A DNA stretch of 64,000 nucleotides, taken from Coenobita brevimanus. Its lineage: Eukaryota; Arthropoda; Malacostraca; Decapoda; Coenobitidae. The notes under the pieces are model-generated. The model searched no databases and was not told where the DNA came from. It saw nothing but the letters and a program-made list of their open reading frames with translations. Shown here piece after piece: positions 1-11,902 of the stretch. The position numbers and the translations under genes are program-made. The stretch spans positions 53,445,991-53,509,990 of the forward strand of contig CM064671.1 in NCBI GenBank assembly GCA_032717465.1. Direction: 5' to 3'. Position 1 is the stretch's first letter, and every line of letters starts with the position of its first letter.

Positions 1-17
1 TTAAACAAGTGATTGTA

Positions 18-774
18 TCAAGGGCTGGATCGTGAGAGAAATATACTGACGTGACAGATCAGACATTAGTGGAGAGTCATTGCGACTGTGTAGGCCCAGA
101 TTGGCAATGCATGGGAGCCAGAGAACGAGAGGAGACGGGTCTGCCTCCTCCAGCCCACCAAGGGCGAGTTGGAGTTGTTCAAACGAAACCAGCAAACCAT
201 CGACAACATTGTTTCCTCGGTGCCGCGAAGACTGCAAGAGGTTATTGAGGAGGGAGGCCACTGGACTACTTACTACGACTTTCCTGGTTGCTTTGGCTTT
301 AACAACGTTGGTTAGCATTGACATAGACATATTTTGGGAGTTTAGGCAGGATTGTGTTTCATTTTCCTTCTAACAGATTATGAGAAATATCGTTATTACA
401 TCCACCCATGTGCGCAGACATCAAAATTATTTACCTATTATACACAATTATTTTAAATTGCCTTTTCATATGGAGATGACAGAAAATAATTGACGTGATG
501 CTTACTATAGAGGGAGTATATAGAGAGACGATGATCATATATACTGTGGACACAGCCGTGTCAAAGGTTGCACATAATATTTAGGTCCGTAATGTACTTA
601 CAGGTAATGGTAGAGGACGTTTCTTATATAAGCATTACGGGAGTCAAAACCATCCAGATTCCATTCTGCATCCGAAGTCAAAATGCTGTACACAGATAAA
701 CACACAAATATATTGCTCTGCACTATTGTTTGATTTGTCACGTCAGTATATTTCTCCCACGAGCCGGCCCTTGA
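18..774. mobile_element. Tc1/mariner-type MITE with long terminal inverted repeats
   Basis: The first ~50 bases (from TCAAGGGCTGGATCGTGAGA) recur inverted at the right end (reverse complement TCAAGGGCCGGCTCGTGGGA), and both ends are flanked by TA (16-17 and 775-776). That is the target duplication of the Tc1/mariner superfamily. Between the ends, a broken plus-strand reading near 170-260 contains IDNIVSSVPRRLQEV, which resembles the C-terminal segment of Tc1 transposases (a ..MPRRLQAVI.. motif). The element therefore looks like an internally deleted, nonautonomous derivative. No intact transposase or DDE triad is present. The inverted repeat is seen directly; the superfamily assignment is inferred. 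Confidence 0.7.
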
Positions 775-776
775 TA

Positions 777-1650
777 TCAATACTCTAATGCTTGTTATCT
801 GACGCCGCTATACAAGGTGTAATGCATCATTATCTGCCGAATATTAACTCCTTTATATCATGCCCTAAATGAAAGAAAATAATGTGACCACCAATTCGCA
901 TTTCATTCTCCCTCCCCTCCCTCCCCTTTTTCACTCCACTCCTGCACCATTACTCGTCCCCCCACCCACCTTCCCTTCTTTCTCTGATCCCATCCTCTCA
1001 GAGCCTTTCATGCACTGTGACTTGCCAGGCATAAAGTAGCTAACCTGAGGCACGGGGTACCGGAGGGTAGGTGCTTATCTATGACCAAGACTGTACCATT
1101 AAATCATATAGCACTAGTTATAGAGAATAGTCCTTCAGCAGTGATACCGCCTTACACACACACGTGCGTGCGCACACATTCTACTATTGGTTGCCACAAC
1201 TGTATCTTGCACTCTCAAAACCCTCCACCTACTTTCCTATACGATTATATCTCAAGTGTCTTCGCATCAGGTGAATCTAGTAAATAACCCCCTTAGACTA
1301 AATTATTATGATAATATACCATTTACAATAATATCTCCTATAATCACACTTCTAAGCCACTCTAATGCTTGTCCAGTGAGAACACTGATTTGTTGGGGTA
1401 GATTATATACTTGTCCGAAGAGATAAATATCGTAGTTGATGAATGCATCATGAAAATAAGCACATAAAATCGTCTCAGGCAAGAATTACTGGGTGCATCT
1501 TCCAGGTACATGAGAGAGGGGTGGGGTGGGGTGAGCTGGCAGAAAGGCAGTGAAATGGTGGGGGACAGGGCGACATGGAGGCGATTTATTTGTGGTCACC
1601 CCATCTGGGATTAAGGCGTCTGGCAATAGATAGAGTTAGATCTCCCACCC
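777..1650. other. Gene-free stretch, pyrimidine-rich patches
   Basis: No convincing coding sequence. Bases 905-1010 are C/T-rich on the plus strand, and there is a short CA/GT patch near 1155-1180. Short ORFs here have no recognisable domain. Confidence 0.5.
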
Positions 1651-1654
1651 ACCA

Positions 1655-2070
1655 ATTTCTCCCTAGGGACCTCTTCCAACGTTGGCAAACTTTCCCTCAT
1701 GGACCTGTTTTCCCTGAGGGATCCATTATCCCTCTGGACCAATTTTCATGGAAACTTTTTTGAATGGACATAGTTTACCCCATAAACATATATTCCCATG
1801 GACCTATTTTGTCCATGGACTTTTTTTCCACATGGGTCTAGTATAACTTTGGCCCTTATTTTAAAATGGTCCCATTTAACACCACGAAATAATTTGCTCA
1901 TTTCATCTACATTCTTATTGACCTAGTTTTCCTTGTAGACCTGTTATCCCACTGACTTATTTTCCTTCAGACCTATTTTCCAGTGTGGACTGATGTTCTC
2001 CCCATGTGGCAAAATCAAATCTGCATGTAGACCTATTTTCTCTCATGGACCGGACCTGTTTTTACCCCTT
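1655..2070. repeat. Degenerate ~25-bp minisatellite
   Basis: A short phrase close to CATGGACCTATTTTCCC recurs roughly every 20-35 bases with many substitutions, for example near 1700, 1800, 1935, 1970 and 2030. This is a decayed tandem array, not coding sequence. Confidence 0.6.
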
Positions 2071-2189
2071 GGATCATTTTGGGGGTGGGAGGGGAGGGCA
2101 GTTTCTGCAGGGACACATTCACCATAGCCCTATTCCCTACTCAAACCTGTTCATATCATGGATCTCCTCACCCTACTGGTGCATGTTCC

Positions 2190-2690
2190 CACTTCACACT
2201 CCCCCATCTACCCTGATTGTTCTCCCACTCTGCATGTCCGTCTACGCAGCCACCCAACCGAACCTGTCCCACCCCACCCACAAACTCACTTATCAACACC
2301 CAGGTCCACCTATCCAGTCAATCTCGCCCATACAGACGCCTGCAGACCCACCTACCCACCCTCTCAACCCATTAACCCACCCTTCCTACCCACTTACTAC
2401 CGCCCTGCTCACCCTATCCATCCTCACACTCACATTGCTCCTCTGCCCACCCACCAATCCACAGAACAACACTGCCTGCCCATCCGCCCAGTCAGAGGTC
2501 CACCCTACCCACTCGCCAACACAGTGGCAGACCACTTCCACTCACCTACTGACCGCACCCACCCACCCACAGTGCCCAAGCATCTCACCCATTCACAAAC
2601 CTCACCTACCCCATTGACCCTGACTAAACACTTAGCCAAATCAAACCGTCCATCCACTCAACTCTAATTCATCCACCCACCAATTCCATT
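2190..2690. repeat. C-rich degenerate repeat (CCCACCTA-like)
   Basis: The plus strand is dominated by variants of CCCACC and CCTACCCAC. Two overlapping frames stay open only because stops are rare in such composition, and their products are Pro/Thr/His/Ser-rich without a domain. Read as low-complexity DNA. Confidence 0.65.
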
Positions 2691-2832
2691 TACCTTGCTT
2701 CCCCTCCCTATGTCATAGTTGTCCCTACTAACCTACCTACCCGATGACAACACACACCTAACTTGCTTGTTTTCGCACACATGTAAGGCAGGAATTTTTG
2801 ATACAACCTCTAATGCCACCGGTGATGGTCAG

Positions 2833-2962
2833 AATTTTAGAAATTATGAGAAATTGGGTAGCGTGATCTGCTTTGAGAATTTTAGGGATTATGAGATATG
2901 GGCAATCATGATCTTTTTGGGATTTTTTAGATTATGCGTAATGGGGTAGCATGATCTTATAA
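2833..2962. repeat. ~50-bp tandem repeat, about 2.5 copies
   Basis: Blocks resembling GAATTTTAGGGATTATGAGA followed by a GGGTAGCATGATCT-like phrase recur at about 50-base spacing (2833, 2876, 2924), with point differences and a short indel. Confidence 0.6.
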
Positions 2963-3349
2963 GTTTGAGAGTGCGTGAGCTAATTAGATATTAGTACTCT
3001 TTGTGGGCCACTCAATCTTGTCTGTACCACTCCTTAGAGGATAGCAAAATTGAAACTCGAAGTGACTTAACCTAAGATTTACTAAACATTATGAACTGAA
3101 AGACAGATTACTCCTTGAACTGTGAATGAAACAAAGCAGACACAATATAATCAGGATCTGTAACTCCAGAATTATGAATCTTTACAACCTAAAATAATAT
3201 TCAAACAATACTGATACATCTGGGTATATTTATCCCGTGCTCTCAGTTGGACTCTTCGTGACGATACCTAAAACTTACCACCAAGATATTCTCTTAAGAA
3301 TAAGAAGATACAACTCAAGAATCATTTACAGTACAACCGAATACAGTAT

Positions 3350-3394
3350 TCAAATGGACAGTAATCAAATGGACCAGTAATCAAATGGACCAGC
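3350..3394. repeat. 16-bp tandem repeat
   Basis: The unit AGTAATCAAATGGACC is repeated about three times, the first copy being slightly divergent. Confidence 0.7.
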
Positions 3395-3492
3395 TGATAA
3401 GCACTTTGATTGCATGAGCTAAGAAAAAAGGGGTGGGTGGGTGGGTGTGTGATTTAGTGTCAGAGGTTAGGCAGTAGCTTGAACGCACGATC

Positions 3493-3682
3493 TGTGAACG
3501 ATGAAGAGAGAAGCGGCGATCTCATTATTCAGTACAAGTAGGATCAGAGGAAATATCACCAATTTAACTAACGAATATATATGAAGACTTACATTACACG
3601 AGAGAGGGGGGGGGGTAGGATGAGAGTTCGACACTAACCTGTGAACGATGAAGAGAGGAGCGGCGATCTCATTATTTGGTGC
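3493..3682. repeat. Pair of ~37-bp direct repeats 147 bp apart
   Basis: The phrase beginning TGTGAACGATGAAGAGAG and ending in CGGCGATCTCATTATT occurs at about 3494 and again at about 3641 in the same orientation. The spacer holds a short G run and GA-rich DNA. No gene is visible. Either duplicated element ends or a two-copy satellite would explain it. Confidence 0.55.
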
Positions 3683-4378
3683 GGCTCCCCACCTTATATA
3701 CTACATCATCACAGTATTTGGGAATCGGCTAAAACTTTAACTTATTACCTTGTAATAGTAGTGATTCTTCTAATTTCTCCAAGAATATGAAAGATACGTT
3801 TGCACTCAACATACGTAAAAAAGTGACTTATGATGTTGAAAATTTTGTAATAGGCATAAAGGAACATTAATCATAACGAAGCCAGATCAATTAGGAATCC
3901 GAACAATTTTACTACCATGCAAGGTTCATGTGCCTACGTGACTGTAAACACAACTCCAATAACTTGAATTTCACGCTTCACTAATGACTATCAACAATCT
4001 TATTTCAGATAACTCTCAATCTACTACTACTGCATAGTTCAAAATGGGAGCATTATTAACACTGACATATAAATCTCTGGATCAGAGTACGAAGAGAGAC
4101 ATTCGCGATTATTAATCCCTGCTAAAATTTCAGTGGTTATACGTCTTTGTTAATAACGGCTGGTTCATATGTAAGAAAGTTAATCATATTCACACCAATA
4201 CTCGTGTTAGTACTATCAATAACAGAATCATGCTCACAATACGAATATAACTAAGACAAATCTTAAATATAGTGCTTAACGGCTAAATGAACTGTGCAGA
4301 TTATAATATTACCTAAGCTTAAGATTACACTTACAATACCAACTTAAACCAACTTATACTATACTTAAAATTATGGCA

Positions 4379-4380
<2 letters not shown>
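3683..4380. other. AT-rich gene-free stretch
   Basis: Nothing recognisable on either strand: no domain, no clear repeat, no ORF above the noise level for AT-rich DNA. Confidence 0.4.

Positions 4381-4450
<70 letters not shown>
4381..4450. repeat. (AC)n microsatellite, 70 bp
   Basis: Uninterrupted AC dinucleotides. They sit immediately 5' of a tRNA-like sequence. Confidence 0.97.
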
Positions 4451-4451
<1 letters not shown>

Positions 4452-4452
<1 letters not shown>

Positions 4453-4600
4453 AGCTTGCTGGCTCATGGGTAATGCTCTCGCCTGCCATCTTTTAAAAGG
4501 GAGTTCGCATCTCGCTGGGGTTGTGAAATCTTTCACTGACAATGCTGGTGGTTATTGTACACCTCGAGCAAGGGGACGGATGTGTGCATGTCCGAAGGTC
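4452..4600 (+). repeat. tRNA-derived SINE-like remnant
   Basis: Bases 4458-4524 read like a decayed tRNA: TGGCTCATGGGTAATGC resembles an RNA polymerase III A box, and GAGTTCGCATCTC about 35 bases downstream resembles a B box (GGTTCGANTCC). The intervening CTCGCCTGCC could be an anticodon arm. A non-tRNA tail follows. A functional tRNA is unlikely because the acceptor arms do not pair well. SINE assignment is an inference. Confidence 0.45.
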
Positions 4601-5055
4601 ACAGCCTTACCCTTAGATTGAACTGTATGAGCTCTCAGCTCTCTTCTGGGAGGGCAAAACCTGACAATAACGCCCCCATCATATGATCCTGACCTACCCG
4701 GTGAATCACACACACACACACACACTCATACATACAGAGATAGAGAGAGAAGCTGAGTAAAGTGCAGGTAGATAGGGGGTGTAGATGATGGAGTGTTCGC
4801 ATCTCAAAGTTAGTAAGAGGTAGGAGAAAGGACTGGGCGTGTGGCATAGTGAAGGAATGAGAGACTTCTTTAACATCCCTCTTTTAATCTTTAACTTTTA
4901 TCCTTATATCACGCATCCATGAAGTTGGTGTTCATTTAAAAATAAATATTTTCTTGCATGATCATCCTTTAGTCGAACTGCAATAGGAAGATGGGATTTA
5001 ATCCAACACTTCAGACTCCACCCACTTCCATGCCTGATATTTACTGTAAGTATAA
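4601..5055. other. Gene-free stretch with short CA and GA tracts
   Basis: Contains (CA)n at about 4707-4725 and GA-rich DNA at 4735-4755. No coding sequence recognised. Confidence 0.4.
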
Positions 5056-5919
5056 CTATCTATCTATATACCTAGGCTGCTTCCCCCAAGGAAAGGGAAG
5101 TAGCCAAGACAGGACAACACACTCCTAATTTACTGATCAACTCAAACACATTTATTCGCATCTTAGCTCCAAAGGGGAGAAGGGACAGATCCTCACCACA
5201 CCACACCGCACTAGGGTCAACTGCTCAGTGCAATCAGTGACATCCGCAGCAGGGCCCGACAGCAGAGCTAGTTTACCCCTGCCATCATAATAGACCAAAC
5301 CCCTTAACTGCACCTGACCTGATCAGCTGATCAAACAAATGCGAGAGAATATCCCCTCAGGGCTGTGTCATCATTAATTCATTCACAATCTCTCTCCATT
5401 CATTTCTGTCATGCACAGGCACTCTTCCTTGCTCAACAGGCATCCCTCTTGCATGCAGCGCTCTCTTCACTTTGTCCATCCATCCTATTCGTAGTCTTCC
5501 ACTCAGCCTTACACCTCTCACATCAGACATAGTTATCTTTTTCACCAATCGCTCATTATTCATTCCCTCCATATGCCCAAACCATCGTAACACCCTCAGC
5601 TCAACTTGATCAGCCATCTCCCGCACAACTCCAGTTCTCTTTCGCCCTTCATCATTTCTCACTCAATCCATATGCATCAATCCACACACACTCCTCAGAC
5701 ACCTCATCTCCAGTACATTCATATTCCATGTTTTAACCCAATATAGCACAGTCGGTATCACAACACCTTCATATAGCCTTCTTTTTACGTCCATTTTAAG
5801 CAAATGACATCTAAACACTTTTTTCATTCCTCCCAGCACCTTTCCTACTTCATTCATTCTAAACTTCACTTCTGCATCTATTCTTCCATCCACAGCAACA
5901 TGAGACCCTAAATACTTAA

Positions 5920-6680
5920 CCCGCCCCGTCCCGACCGATTTTCCACCACTGACCCTCCCCCAATCCCGACCAATTTTGGGAAAAAAAAAATTTGGCTCAA
6001 ACCGCTTTTGGTGAGAAACATCGAAAATTCATAGAGAAATCGCTCACCTGAGGCTTAAAATACTCTGTACAGGTAGCATACCCCTTACATTACTGTGCTT
6101 TCTATCAGGGTGGCTCCAAAGAAAACTAGTTCTATGGGAGGGTAACTATTCCTGACCACTCATAAACGGTATTTATTTATATATTTGGTACAAATTTATA
6201 TGTTACGAGAGTATATTGGTTTTCACACAGTAATATAGGCAATATAAGCATTGTTTCACCCCCCAAACATATCAACATACATGACCTCATTTCCTGACAT
6301 TACCTGATCATCATTTATGACTGTTTCTTCCTCTAATGCTATGTAGACACTGTCCTCCACATTGTCATCGATTGGGGAATCACTCTGGCCTTGATTTTCG
6401 TACCGTGGCACAACAGTCTTAACTGGCCAGGTCACTGGTAAGAGATGAATTGCCGAGACACTGGCGTGTGGGGGGGGGAGGTCATGCAGGGGTAAGGCTT
6501 TGACCCTGCCTGGCATCTTGTAGAGGAAGGTGTCCCTTGTATACGTACCAAAAATCATGCCAAAAATTTGAAAATTTTGCAAAGTAGGGACCTTACAATT
6601 GCTGCGTGTTTAAATACATCAACGGGAGTCACAGTGACAAAACATGTGGACGTATATATACGTCAACGGGAGTCAGCAGA
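5920..6680. mobile_element. TTAA-flanked piggyBac-like MITE, copy 1
   Basis: Flanked by TTAA at 5916-5919 and 6681-6684. Removing the insert restores the RTE sequence seen in D1 across the junction, so both boundaries are well supported. The left end starts CCCGCCCCGTCCCGACC. The right end carries two copies of an ACGTMRACGGGAGTCA-like subterminal motif. On the minus strand an ORF (6582-6256) holds MPGR at about residue 23 and an acidic SDSPIDDNVED segment shared with copies 2 and 3. TTAA duplication and precise ends are piggyBac hallmarks. The DDD catalytic core is absent. Confidence 0.85.
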
Positions 6681-8188
6681 TTAAAAGACTCTACACCCTC
6701 AAGAAACTCACCATTCAAAACTATATTCATCCTCCTACCATCTACCAACCTCGTACATTCATCACTTTACTCTTATTTTCATTTACTTTCAGTTCCCTCC
6801 TTTCACACACCCTTCCAAACTCTCTACCAACCGTTTCAATTTCTTCTCTGAATCAGCCATCAGAGCAGTATCATCTGCAAACAGCAGCTGCTTCAGATTC
6901 CACTATATACTATCAACATTCACCAGACTCAGACCTCCACCTAAAACTCTTGCATTCACCTCCCTTACAACACCGTCCATACAAATATTAGACAACCAAG
7001 GTGACATCACACATCCCTGCCACAGTCCCACTCTCACGGGACACCAATCACTCACAGTATTTCCCACTCTTACACATCCTTTACTGTTTACATAAAAGCT
7101 TTTCACTCCTTTCCTACCATCAAGTCCATACAATCTTAAAACAGTCCACAAAGCCTCCCCATCAATTCTATCATACTCTTTCTCTAAATCCATGAATGCC
7201 TAAAGGACATCCTTACCCGTTGCTAAATACTTTTCACACACCTGTCTCACAGCAAACTCCTGATCCATGGATCTTCTCCTTCTCCTAAAGCCACACTGCT
7301 CATCACCAATCACTCCCTCTGTACCCTCTCTAACTCTATTAATTAACACTCTACCATACACCTTACCTACAACACTCAACACTCACACCCCAAAAGATAG
7401 TACATTCATATTTATAACCTTTACCTTTATACAACGGGACCACACAAGCACCTGCCCAGTCAATTGGCACCATACCTTTCACAAAGCACACATCCAACAA
7501 TCTTACTAACCAGTCAACAATGGTCACTCCACCACCTTTCAGGCATTCCATCGCACACCCATCCATACCTGCAACTTTCCCTGTTTTCATCTCCTTTACT
7601 GCCTCCTGTGCTTCTTCCTTCGTGATCAGAGAATCATTCAACTCTCCCAACAAATCTATTTCTTGCACCTTTCCATCCGCCACAATCTCAGCTTCCCTTT
7701 CCTCCTCTACATTTAACAATCTTTCAAAATACTCCACCCATCTCTCCCTTACTGCATCCATCTCAATTAACACCCTTCCATCCTCTGCTTTTACTCACTC
7801 TTCCTTCCCAGACTCTCCCTTTCGCACCGTTTTCATCTCCTTCCAAAACGTTTTCTTATTCTGTTGAAAATTTTCAGTCAACCGCCTACCCCACTCCTCA
7901 TCTGCTGCCACTTTAGCATCACACACAACTCTTTTCGCCCTATTCCTCTTTTCTTTATACCTCTCATATGACACCTCATCCTTCCTCTGCAGCCACGCTT
8001 CATATGCACGTCTCTTCTCAGCCACAGCCATACTTACTTCCTCGCACCACTACTCACTTCCTTTTCTTACACCACCACCCACTTGTCTCACACCACACAC
8101 CTCTTTAGTATGCCCCACCACGGCACTCTTAAACAACTGCCATTCCTCCTCCACACTGCCATTCTCCTGATCTTTCACTGTATTCCAC

Positions 8189-9072
8189 TCATCTTTTAAT
8201 TTCTCCTGATACTCTATCATTTTCTATTTTATCCAACTCACTCATTTTCAAAGCCTCACTGCCACCCCTAACCCCCATAGCTCTCACCCTTGTCTTACCT
8301 ACTCTTAACTTTCCTTCCACCAGGTAGTGGTCAGACATACCTCCACCCTCCCCTCTCAGAACTCTCACATCCAACAATCTTCCTATTACATTCCTGGACA
8401 CAACCACATAATCCATCAATGCTCTATCAACAACCCTTCCACCCTTCTGTCTCACCCATGTATACTTATAAATATCTTTCTTCTCAAATAAGGTATTTCC
8501 AATCACCATTTCTTGCTCAACGCACATCCCTATCATTCGTTCCCCATTTTCATTTCTTCCAGGCACACAATGCATACCAACTACGCCTTCAACTGCTATA
8601 TTTCCCACTCTAGCATTCAGATCTCCCATCATTTCCACATTCACATTCACTTCAAAACTCTGCAGATACTCACCAACATCATTCCAGAAAGGCTGTCTCT
8701 CTTCTTCATCCCTTTCACTACCAGGCCCATATGCACTCAGAAACACCCACAACTGACGTTCAAATTTCGCTTTCACCCACATCAGTCTTGATGACACCTC
8801 CTCCCATTCAGTCACACACTGCTGTACTTCTGGACTCACTAACAAGGCCACACCTTCTCTTGCCCTTCCTCTATCAACACCTGACAATCTTCCATTCCAA
8901 ACTTAGACCCACCTTTTCCTTTCATCTTCGTTTCACTCAAAGCTAACACATGCAACTTTCTTCTCACAAACATTCTCCCAATCTCATCCGTTTTAGCCTC
9001 AATCGTACTACGTCCACGCACATTCATAGACCCAATCTTCAGGGTACGGGGATAACTCAATCCTCCATCCAT
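8189..9072 (-). pseudogene. AP endonuclease domain of RTE LINE D2 (frameshifted)
   Basis: Two overlapping minus-strand frames (9072-8839, then 8887-8189) together give the exonuclease-endonuclease-phosphatase fold typical of RTE and other APE-type LINEs. The order of motifs is the asparagine motif MNVRG, the catalytic glutamate in LALSETKM, SAYGPGS, GDLNARVG with the metal-binding Asp/Asn, and MSDHYLVEG with the C-terminal Asp-His pair. The frame changes around 8887-8840, so no intact protein is made. The family's role is to nick target DNA to prime reverse transcription. Confidence 0.8.
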
Positions 9073-9245
9073 TTCTCCGGCCTGTCTCTTTTTAGGAACT
9101 AAATAACAGAGGAGGGGGTTCCTAGTCCCCTTACCCCACCCCTTTTAGTCGCCTTTTATGACATGCAGGGAATACGGTGGCAGTATTCTTCCTAACATAA
9201 CATGGCCACAGAGTAATAGTACCACCCCATAGTGCGGGGGGGGAC

Positions 9246-9422
9246 ACAATCTAGTACTGCAAAACATTTAATTTTATGTATATTATATTTTCAAATTAGC
9301 TTTATTGCGCTCGCACCATGCCTTAACCTACTAGTATATTAATAAGACTTCTTATCTCAGTAGTTTCACTGCACTTATATTTCATCTAGCATGAAGTAGA
9401 TCTGACACAATTAAGCCAATGA

Positions 9423-9423
<1 letters not shown>
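9246..9423. other. AT-rich flank of RTE D2
   Basis: No gene or repeat recognised. It lies inside the intron that follows the 9543-9653 exon if that gene continues leftward. Confidence 0.3.

Positions 9424-9490
<67 letters not shown>
9424..9490. repeat. (TA)n microsatellite
   Basis: About 67 bases of alternating TA, 52 bases downstream (in the gene's sense) of the candidate exon at 9543-9653. Confidence 0.95.
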
Positions 9491-9499
<9 letters not shown>

Positions 9500-9542
9500 A
9501 TGTTCCTGAGAGTCACCTTTAAGCCAGCAAAAATAATATTAC

Positions 9543-9653
9543 CTGACGGGCTTTACCAATTACCCGAGAGAACTCCACCTTAGTCTCGTTGTCAGCAAGA
9601 CCCTCCAAGGACACGTCGAACACACATACAACATGAGGCAGTTGCTGGTTCAA
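9543..9653 (-). CDS. Exon 3 of a receptor-like secreted/membrane protein gene
   Basis: Reads on the minus strand as 37 codons, LNQQLPHVVCVFDVSLEG... to ...EFSRVIGKARQ, with no stop. The upstream side has a strong acceptor (pyrimidine tract then CTCCAG at 9660-9654). The downstream side has a donor (CAG followed by GTAATA from 9542). The exon starts and ends in phase 0. The exon at 18568-18689 ends in phase 0 on the same strand, so joining them keeps the frame, across an 8.9 kb transposon-filled intron. The sequence has even codon use and alternating hydrophobic and charged segments, as expected of a folded extracellular domain. From memory it resembles the N-terminal region of decapod variant ionotropic receptors. 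That identity is tentative; the exon itself is better supported. Further exons would lie left of the window. Confidence 0.65.
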
Positions 9654-9867
9654 CTGGAGCAGGGAAGAGAGAGTTATTAAAAATATGTGGAAAGTAACAG
9701 ACACGGCCTATGGTGATATCGTGAGGTTAAACACACGAAACGTAACACCAGTTTGGCGATCTGATTTCCATTTCGTTCGTACTACCCCCAAATCATATAT
9801 TCCTTTCGGAATAAACGTTTTGAGCTGTACTACAAGCCCCTGGTAAAATGAATAATATTGTGTGGTA

Positions 9868-11902
9868 GACCCCTCTCCCGGTGATGACCAAACGACATAC
9901 ATGGAACCAATGACTAACTCACTTCATCTCTAAAACATTCACGGTCTTTCCTCTAACTTTGCGTCTATTGAACACCACTTCTTCTCCTCTAAACCTCAAC
10001 TTCTCTTCTTCACAGAGACCCAGGTGTCTGAGACTAATGAAAGTAAACCCTACTCTGTATTCTTCTACTTTCTCTTCACTCATTGCAAAGGCAACTGTGG
10101 CTGTTGTGTATATTTACACAACAACATATCTTGCTGTCTTGTTCCTGAACTTGAATAATGAATTCTCTACTCCCAGACTTCGGCTGCTCTGTCATTCTCT
10201 GACTAATTATATCTGTGCTGTTTATTTATACCCTAATTCTACTATATGAAAAATTCTCCGACTATCTTACTTCCAAGATGGAACACATCCCATTGATATC
10301 TCTCTTCTCTAAAAATCTCCATTATAGGCGGTTTCATTGTTCAGCACCACGTTTGGTTTTCTTTTTCTTTCACAGATCCACTTGGTGAACAAGCCTACAT
10401 GTTTTCTATCTTTAATGACCTACAATAGCTTCTACAGCAACGTTCCAGTATCTCTGACTGCCTTGAAGAGAGTTCCAACATACCTGACGTCTTCCTTGCA
10501 ACTAATCCTTCTGCTTACACTATAAGTCTTTCCTCTCCATCGGGCTCGTCCGATCAAAACATTACCACCTTAACCAGACCTATTGCTCTAGTAAGGCCAG
10601 TGGACCCCCCCCCCCAAGTAGCTGCGGCTATGGTACTTTGGACCTGCTTATTGGGAGGCCCTCAGACGTACTTCTTTGAATTTTCCTGGAATGATTATTG
10701 CATCCATGGCAGAGATCCATCCGAGTGTGCTCGGATATTACGGAGGTAATTGTCGGGCATGAATGCATACATTATTTTCTCTTATCCGGTGATTAATACA
10801 AAAATACTAAAACTTGATTTATCACGCTTGCTCTAATATTGTCCACAACAAGGAGAGGGCCTACAAAAGGTATCAGAGCCATCCTTGCCATGATTTTCAC
10901 CTCGTTTATGTTTGTGGCCGGAATCGTGCTAAGTCTGTTCTTCACTATGCTAAAAATATATTCATTCGTACTAATTGCTCTGAGCTCACCAACTCAAATT
11001 CTTTGCATTCCTTCTAGCTAACTGATAAAAACCTTGCAGACAACTTTACATCATCATACTTCCATCCTTTTTTCTACCCCTGATGGCTTTGTGGCAGTCT
11101 CAACTACCGATAAAGCGGAGCTCTTCGTTCAGACTTTCTCCTCCGGTTCAGTCTTACACAATTTCTGTGCTGTTCCTCCATCACTCCTCCCTCTGGCTTC
11201 CTCATGGCTGACACTAAAATTTCTTCAAATGATGTATTCTCTGCCATCACTGGTCTCAATACTAACATGCCATATGGACCTGATGGGGTCCCTCCTGTTG
11301 TCCACAAGGACTGTGCTTCTGTGCTTACACCCTGCCTAGGCAAATTCGTTCGTTTCTGTCTGTCAACTTGTACCTTTACTTCCTGCTAGAAGTTTGCTCT
11401 TAATCAGCCTGTTGTAAAGAAAGGTAACCTGTCCCAGCCCTGTAACTATCACCTAATTGCTTTAACATCCTGCATTTCAAAAGATTTTTGTCTATTCTTA
11501 ACAAAAAGAAAAACAACACTTATCCTATCACAATCTTCTTTTCAACTGTCAGTATGGGTTCTACCAGGGTTGCTCCACTGGAGATGTTCCCTGCTACATT
11601 TCAAACTCCTGATCATCTTCCTTTCGGGTCTGTTGCGAAAGCTTTGCCATTGAAATTGACATTAAAAGGCTTTCGATTGAGTGTGGTATAAATCTTTATT
11701 TTCCAAACTACCCTCTTACTGGTTCTATCCTTCTGTTTGTGCCTATATCTCTAGCTTCATCTCTGGTCGTACTACAGCACTTGTTGTAGACGTCATTGTT
11801 CTTCTCCCAGAGCTGTCATTAGTGGCGTTTCTTAGAGTTCTGTCCTGTCACCAATTCTCTTGTTTCTATTCAGCAATGAGCTTCTAAGCTGTACACCTGC
11901 TA
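9868..11902 (+). mobile_element. LINE B1, 5' half (Jockey/CR1-like, APE and RT, decayed)
   Basis: Aligns by eye with copies B2 and B3. Recognisable pieces, all frameshifted: an endonuclease N-terminus near 9925-10030 (SNFASIEHH...FFTETQ-like); the DFPW... segment near 10680; and the RT N-terminus near 11204-11300 with a TGLNTNMPYGPDGVPPVVHK reading. The RT palm continues to about 11890, where the text corresponding to LFINELLSCT is reached and the match to B3 stops. The remainder resumes at 17480. Orientation is opposite to the host gene in whose intron it lies. Confidence 0.75.

Larger units (their letters stand above)
5056..9245 (-). mobile_element. RTE-type LINE, copy D2 (near full length, decayed)
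   Basis: A non-LTR retrotransposon read on the minus strand. From its 5' side (9245): a GC-rich leader with CCCTGCATGTCATAAAAGG and GGCGACTAAAAGG; an AP endonuclease (9072-8189) with MNVRG, LALSETKM, GDLNARVG and SDHYLVEG; a basic linker (8031-7795); reverse transcriptase fragments (7773-6903) with GFRRR, MDLEKEYDRIDG and LWQGCVMSPWL; then after an insertion the RTE C-terminal segment (5893-5357) with LRWFGHMEGM. It ends at 5056 in a TAGA-type tail. Multiple frameshifts and stops make it dead. It is interrupted by the TTAA element at 5920-6680. Closely related to copies D1 and D3. Confidence 0.85.

Noticed and set aside
2006..2667. 203- and 169-codon overlapping ORFs
   Set aside because: They arise from a C-rich repeat in which stop codons are rare; no domain, and both frames open at once.
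4354..4621. Thr-His and Cys-Val polymer ORFs
   Set aside because: Translations of the AC microsatellite.
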